Shown: piece after piece, positions 39,986 to 44,648 of the stretch
How positions within the stretch are numbered: position 1 is the first letter of the stretch
Layout: each line of letters starts with the position of its first letter
NCBI GenBank assembly: GCA_026786005.1
Contig: JAJAYW010000206.1
Coordinates: forward strand, 1 to 44,648
Origin: Lysobacter sp.
GTDB lineage: Bacteria; Pseudomonadota; Gammaproteobacteria; Xanthomonadales; Xanthomonadaceae
DNA: 44,648 bases
Direction of reading: 5' to 3'
Made by a program: the position numbers and the translations under genes
Notes under the pieces: model-generated
Told to the model about the DNA's origin: nothing
The model's input: only the letters and a program-made list of their open reading frames with translations
Database searches by the model: none

Positions 39986-40768
39986 ATGTCGTGGTCATCG
40001 ATCGAATTGCCGGGCGCCGAAGTTTCAATCGCGCCGGATTGGCTGCAACCGGAACAGGCCGATGCGCTGTTTGCCGATTTGCGCCAATCGGTTCCATGGG
40101 GCATGCACCGGATCAAGCTGTTCGGGCGCGAAGTCGATTCGCCGCGGTTGAGTTGCTGGATCGGTGATGCCGATGCGGGTTACACCTACTCCGGCACGCG
40201 CTTCGAGCCACATGCGTGGCCGGAAGCGCTAGTGCCGATACGCGATCGCCTCATCAACGAAATCGGCATCGACTTCAACAGCGTGCTGGCGAATCTTTAT
40301 CGCGATGGCGCGGATTGCATGGGTTGGCATAGCGATAACGAAGCGGCGCTTGGATCGCAGCCGGTGATTGCGTCGTTGAGTCTGGGTGCGGTGCGGCGGT
40401 TTGTTTTCAAGCGGCGGAGCGAAGATCAAACACCGAACCCTCACCCGCCCTTCGGGCACCCTCTCCCGCTGCGCAGGAGAGGGGAAACGGCACAGCTGCA
40501 CCCTGGCGCTCCGTCGAGCAGGAGGAGGGAAACGGCACAGTCTTGTGGCCAGGCTTCAGCCCCTCTACTGCGAAGTGGGAGAGGGGTTGGGGTGAGGGTG
40601 TGTGACAGGACCAATGCATCCGACAGCAAGCGCACTCTGGAACTGCCGCATGGCAGCCTGCTGGTGATGCGCGGCGGCACCCAGCGCAACTACCGGCACG
40701 CGTTGCCGCGCACTACCAAGCCGACAGGCGCGCGGATCAACTTGACGTTCCGGCGAGTGCGGGGCTAA
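39986..40768 (+). CDS. alkB: AlkB-family 2OG-Fe(II) dioxygenase with repeat-encoded internal insertion
   Basis: VLANLYRDGADCMGWHSDNEAALGSQPVIASLSLGAVRRFVFKRRS...LELPHGSLLVMRGGTQRNYRHALPRTTKPTGARINLTFRRV. Confidence 0.9.
   Translation: MSWSSIELPGAEVSIAPDWLQPEQADALFADLRQSVPWGMHRIKLFGREVDSPRLSCWIGDADAGYTYSGTRFEPHAWPEALVPIRDRLINEIGIDFNSVLANLYRDGADCMGWHSDNEAALGSQPVIASLSLGAVRRFVFKRRSEDQTPNPHPPFGHPLPLRRRGETAQLHPGAPSSRRRETAQSCGQASAPLLRSGRGVGVRVCDRTNASDSKRTLELPHGSLLVMRGGTQRNYRHALPRTTKPTGARINLTFRRVRG
40434..40606. repeat. Inverted pair of family B elements inside alkB
   Basis: ACCCTCACCCGCCCTTCGGGCACCCTCTCCCGCTGCGCAGGAGAGGGG ... CCCCTCTACTGCGAAGTGGGAGAGGGGTTGGGGTGAGGGTGT. Confidence 0.85.
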
Positions 40769-41463
40769 CGCTTTGACGACTTGTGTTGCGCGTCGCTGCG
40801 TTCATGCGCCTCGCCGGTGGTCAGGGTCCAGCCCGCCACGTCATGACCGATCCTGCCCAGTGCCTGTTCGAAGGCCTGCGACACAGCGGCGACATCGGCG
40901 CCGGTGGCCGGGACTGCCTGCAGGAAGGTGCGGGAATCGACCACGTCGTGGTCGGGGGCATGCAGCAGCTTGATGTTGAGCTCGACCGTTGCCGCCGGCA
41001 CTGCGGCGCCGGCATAGTCGGCCTCGAACCGGCGCAGGTCCATGACCAGTTTGTAATCGGCGGCGATGCCGCTGCCCTGGCGTGCGACCGCGGGAATGCG
41101 CCCGGAATCCTCGAGCGCGCGCAGCACCGTATCCATGACCTGGTCGGTCGGGGTCTTGGCCCAGCCGGCGCCCTTGTAGACCTGCAGTTCACCCGGCGCA
41201 GGCCGGACCGCGATGCGCAGGCTATCGAGCGTGCTCGCCGCAGTCGGGCGACTCAGCGACAGCTGCCATTTGACGCTGGGCCAGGCCGGGTCGGCCTGCA
41301 CCCGCGCATCCGGCGCGTAGATCGTGGCCGCTTGCTTCTTGCCGAGCAGCGAGCAACCGCCGAGCAGCAGCGCGCCAACCACGAGCGCCCCGGCAACACC
41401 ACGCAGCGGCCACGCACCGGCGGCGATCAGTGGCGAGCTGTGATAACGGAGAAGCTTGCTCAT
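40765..41463 (-). CDS. ABC-type transport auxiliary lipoprotein (PqiC-like)
   Basis: Lipobox LLLGGC; DARVQADPAWPSVKWQLSLSRPTAASTLDSLRIAVRPAPGELQVYKGAGWAKTPTDQVMDTVLRALEDSGRI. Confidence 0.85.
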   Translation of the reverse strand: MSKLLRYHSSPLIAAGAWPLRGVAGALVVGALLLGGCSLLGKKQAATIYAPDARVQADPAWPSVKWQLSLSRPTAASTLDSLRIAVRPAPGELQVYKGAGWAKTPTDQVMDTVLRALEDSGRIPAVARQGSGIAADYKLVMDLRRFEADYAGAAVPAATVELNIKLLHAPDHDVVDSRTFLQAVPATGADVAAVSQAFEQALGRIGHDVAGWTLTTGEAHERSDAQHKSSKR

Positions 41464-42386
41464 TTTGGTTCGAACTCCTTGGGCGCATCGCGGCCCAGAA
41501 TGTAGCCGGCCGGGCCGCCTTCGAGACGGTCGGTGACCTGGCGTAGATCGCGGATCAGCAAGCGCAGTTCGGCCAGCGTCGGGCCGAGCTGCGCCAGGCC
41601 ATCGTTGGCGAAGCTGCTGATCGCGGCGCGGTTCTCGTTGAGGATCTTGTCGGCGCCGCCGGCCGCGGAATCCATCTTGCTCAGCGTGCCGTCGAGCTTG
41701 TTGATGAGCTGGGGAAGTTCTTGAACCAGCTCGCGATCGATGTCCTCGATCGCGCGGTTGGTGGTGGCCAGTGTTTTCTCCAGCAACTCGGTCGACTTGC
41801 GCGCGTTGATGATCAGTGCGCGCAGGTCTTCGCGCTGGTCGCCGATCGCGCCGGTCATGCCTTCGATGCTTTCCAGCGTATTGGCCATGCGCTTGACGTT
41901 CTGCTCGCTCAACACCTGGTCCATGCGATCGACCAGGCGGCTGGCGGTGTCGGCGATGTTCTGCAAGGCCGATGCTTCGGTCTGGATCACCGGAATCTCG
42001 CGCTTGTCGACCGACACCAACGGTGGCGCGGCCGGGCTGCCGCCGGTCAGCTGGATGAAGCCCGGACCGGTGAGGCCGTCCTGCGACAGCTTGGCCTTGG
42101 TGTCGGTCTTGATCGGTACGTCCGCTTCCAGCCGCACCAGCGCGATCACCTTGCGCGGATCGTTGGGCACCAGGTCCAGGCTGTCGACGGTGCCGACGTT
42201 GATGCCGTTGTAGCGCACCACGCCGCCTTCCGACAGGCCGGTCACCGCTTCGTTGAACACGACGTGGTAGTCGCGGAAACTTTTCTCGGACGAGTAGTTG
42301 GCGGCCCACAACGCAAACAGCAGCCCGAAGATCGCGACCGCCAGGGTGAAGGCGCCGATGAGGATGTAATTGGCTTTGGTTTCCAT
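41460..42386 (-). CDS. mlaD: MlaD/MCE family protein
   Basis: METKANYILIGAFTLAVAIFGLLFALW; FNEAVTGLSEGGVVRYNGINVGTVDSLDL. Confidence 0.92.
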   Translation of the reverse strand: METKANYILIGAFTLAVAIFGLLFALWAANYSSEKSFRDYHVVFNEAVTGLSEGGVVRYNGINVGTVDSLDLVPNDPRKVIALVRLEADVPIKTDTKAKLSQDGLTGPGFIQLTGGSPAAPPLVSVDKREIPVIQTEASALQNIADTASRLVDRMDQVLSEQNVKRMANTLESIEGMTGAIGDQREDLRALIINARKSTELLEKTLATTNRAIEDIDRELVQELPQLINKLDGTLSKMDSAAGGADKILNENRAAISSFANDGLAQLGPTLAELRLLIRDLRQVTDRLEGGPAGYILGRDAPKEFEPK

Positions 42387-42388
42387 GG

Positions 42389-43228
42389 TCAGTTCCCTTC
42401 GCGGCGCGGGTCTGGCGGTTGCTTGCTCTTTTGCATGGTCTTTTGCGCGGCGCGCGCGCGCGGTCCGTGGAAATATTCCTGCACCCAGGGGTGCTCGAAT
42501 TTCTCGACCTCCTCAATCGGCGCAGTGATCAAGACCTTGCGGTCGGCCAGCACCGCAACCCGGTCACAGATAGCGTACAGAGTGTCGAGATCGTGTGTGA
42601 TCAGGAACACGGTCAACCCCAACGCGCGTTGCAACGTCAGGGTCAATTCATCGAAGGCCGCCGCGCCGATCGGATCCAGGCCCGCGGTGGGCTCGTCGAG
42701 GAACAGCAACGGCGGATCCAGCGCCAGCGCGCGCGCCAGTCCTGCGCGCTTGCGCATGCCACCCGACAGTTGCGACGGCAGTTTGTCGAGTGCCTCCGCG
42801 GGCAGCCCTGCCAGTTTGACCTTCAGCAATGCAAGTTCGTAACGCAATGAATCCGACAAGTCCGGGTGATGCTCCTTCAGCGGCACCTGCACGTTCTCGC
42901 CGACGGTCAGCGACGAGAACAGCGCGCCGTCCTGGAACAACACGCCAGTGCGGCGTTCGATGTGGTTGCGGTCGGCGGGTTCCTGCGAACGGGCATCGAC
43001 GCCCAGCACTTCGATCTCGCCCTCGTCGGGGATGCGCAGGCCCAGGATCGAGCGCATCAGCACCGATTTGCCGGTGCCCGAACCGCCGACCACGCCGATG
43101 ATCTCGCCGCTCTTGACGTCGAGATCGAGGTCTTCGTGCACGACCTGTTCGCCAAACCGGTTGCTCAGGCCGCGGACGCGGATGATCGGCTTGTCCGTGT
43201 CGGATGTTGTTTGTTCGGTCGTCGGCAT
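42389..43228 (-). CDS. mlaF: MlaF-type ABC transporter ATP-binding protein
   Basis: Walker A GGSGTGKSVL; LSGGMRKRAGLARALALDPPLLFLDEPTAGLDP. Confidence 0.95.
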   Translation of the reverse strand: MPTTEQTTSDTDKPIIRVRGLSNRFGEQVVHEDLDLDVKSGEIIGVVGGSGTGKSVLMRSILGLRIPDEGEIEVLGVDARSQEPADRNHIERRTGVLFQDGALFSSLTVGENVQVPLKEHHPDLSDSLRYELALLKVKLAGLPAEALDKLPSQLSGGMRKRAGLARALALDPPLLFLDEPTAGLDPIGAAAFDELTLTLQRALGLTVFLITHDLDTLYAICDRVAVLADRKVLITAPIEEVEKFEHPWVQEYFHGPRARAAQKTMQKSKQPPDPRREGN

Positions 43229-43230
43229 AC

Positions 43231-44349
43231 TTAAAAATCCATATGCATGAACCAGATCGCGAACAGCGCGTCCAGGATGATCACCAGCGAAATGGTCTGC
43301 ACCACGCTTGAGGTCGTGCGTTCGCCGACCGATTGCGCGGTGCCTTCCACCTGCAACCCTTCCAGGCAGCCGATCAACGCTATCACCACGGCGAACACCG
43401 GCGCCTTCGACAACCCGATGAAGAAATGCCGTATCTCGAACGTGTCCTGCATGCGGCCCAGGTACTGTTGTGGCGGGATATCCAGGCTGAAGGCGCCGAC
43501 GGTGAGGCCACCGGCCAGGCCGGCCATCATCGCGATGAAGGTCAGCAGCGGCAGCATCACCAGCAACGCGATCACGCGCGGGATCACCAGCAGGTCAACC
43601 GGATCCAGACCCAGCGTGCGGATCGCATCGATTTCCTCGCGGCTGACCATCGCACCGATCTGCGCGGTAAACGCGCTGGCGGTACGGCCTGCCAGCAGGA
43701 TCGCGGTCAGCAGCACGCCGAACTCGCGCAGGAACGCGATGCTGACCAGTTCGACGACAAAGATCTCGGCGCCGAACTCCTGCAGGATGGTCGAGCCCAG
43801 GAACGCAATCACCGACCCGACCAGGAACGAAAGCAGGGCCACCAGCGGCACCGCGTCGAGGCCGACCTGTTCCATGTGGTAGACGGTCGGTGTCAAGCGG
43901 AAGCGGTGCGGTTCCTTGATCATGCGCGCCATCTTGGCCAGGGTTTCGCCGAAGAAACTAATCAGCGCCAGGGCCTCCTTCCAGTTGTCCTGGACGGTGA
44001 ACCCCAATCGCCCCAGCGCCGCACTGAAGCCGTACTCGCGCTTGCGCTTGGGCCGGTCGTCGGCCACGTCCTCGATCGCCGAGACCAGTTCGCGGTGGTG
44101 GTCGTCGAAGACGAATTCGTTGAAGGCCAGGTCGCGGCGGCGCGCGTAGCGCTTGAGCAGCAACACGCCCAGCGTATCGAGCTGCTCGACGCTGCCGGCG
44201 TCGACGATGGTGACGCCCTCCGGCGCGTCGCGGAGTTGCGCGCTGAGCGCGGTGGCGTGTTGCAACGTCCAGCGCCCGGACAGGCGCAGTCTCGACCCAT
44301 CCTTGGCGTCGACGGTGGCGCTGGGAACGTGGTCGTCTGCTGCGGGCAT
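43231..44349 (-). CDS. mlaE: MlaE-type ABC permease with N-terminal STAS-like domain
   Basis: STAS-like LSGRWTLQHATALSAQLRDAPEGVTIVDAGSVEQLDTLGVLLL; permease GRTASAFTAQIGAMVSREEIDAIRTLGLDPVDLLVIPRVIAL. Confidence 0.93.
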   Translation of the reverse strand: MPAADDHVPSATVDAKDGSRLRLSGRWTLQHATALSAQLRDAPEGVTIVDAGSVEQLDTLGVLLLKRYARRRDLAFNEFVFDDHHRELVSAIEDVADDRPKRKREYGFSAALGRLGFTVQDNWKEALALISFFGETLAKMARMIKEPHRFRLTPTVYHMEQVGLDAVPLVALLSFLVGSVIAFLGSTILQEFGAEIFVVELVSIAFLREFGVLLTAILLAGRTASAFTAQIGAMVSREEIDAIRTLGLDPVDLLVIPRVIALLVMLPLLTFIAMMAGLAGGLTVGAFSLDIPPQQYLGRMQDTFEIRHFFIGLSKAPVFAVVIALIGCLEGLQVEGTAQSVGERTTSSVVQTISLVIILDALFAIWFMHMDF

Positions 44350-44486
44350 GCAAGTCCTCGGGACGCGAGGGTACAGCGTAAACAGTTTTGGGTGAGCAGG
44401 CTTGTCACGGCGCCGAGCCTGCATCGGCTGCGCTGGTCGCAAACGCGTGCGATCCTGTGCGCCCTCCGGCCTGGCCCAGGACAGGC

Positions 44487-44648
44487 ATGTCGATCTTCAC
44501 CCCCGCCAGCGAGCGTTACGCGGCCCGCATCGATTTCGTCGTCGACATGGCCCAGCGCCTGCACGCCTACGGCACCACCGCGCAGCGGCTGGAAGGGGCG
44601 CTGATGGCGGTGGCGCACAAGCTCAAACTCGATTGCGAAGTGTGGTCG
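44487..44648 (+). CDS. Threonine/serine exporter (ThrE-like), 5' end only
   Basis: MSIFTPASERYAARIDFVVDMAQRLHAYGTTAQRLEGALMAVAHKLKLDCEVW; runs off the window. Confidence 0.65.
   Translation, partial: MSIFTPASERYAARIDFVVDMAQRLHAYGTTAQRLEGALMAVAHKLKLDCEVWS

Noticed and set aside
40765-42516. 583-aa minus-strand ORF spanning the lipoprotein and mlaD
   Set aside because: The N-terminal half is an out-of-frame translation of mlaD; the lipoprotein starts at 41463 with an ATGA overlap.

Overview
Chromosomal window from a high-GC gammaproteobacterium, most likely Xanthomonadales/Lysobacterales (inferred from gene order and repeat types). The left part is the conserved envelope/lipid A block frr-uppS-cdsA-dxr-rseP-bamA-lpxD-fabZ-lpxA-lpxB-rnhB, then dnaE-accA-tilS-xseB-ispA. 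Next come a CHASE2-like membrane protein beside an M48 metalloprotease, a cupin, a DUF1501/DUF1800 pair, a DUF4870 protein, pmbA-darP-tldD, yhdP, rng, maf, a SIMPL protein, tonB, alkB, an MlaEFD-type ABC operon with an auxiliary lipoprotein, and the 5' end of a ThrE-like exporter. The housekeeping genes look ordinary. The unusual content is at gene boundaries, where several families of palindromic or inverted repeats occur. The most distinctive family is a set of G-rich tandem arrays with a roughly 7-nt unit (GGGNNNN), arranged as facing inverted pairs at four gene junctions. Their polarity is always the same and their variable positions are locus-specific. Some copies reach into coding sequence (N-terminus of the rnhB ORF, C-terminus of darP). 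A second repeat family sits in frame inside alkB and appears to add about 60 aa. A DUF1232-like gene upstream of dnaE appears to be broken by an in-frame TAA. No CRISPR array, rRNA, tRNA, prophage or transposase was seen. All calls come from reading the sequence and the supplied translations; no database search was run.
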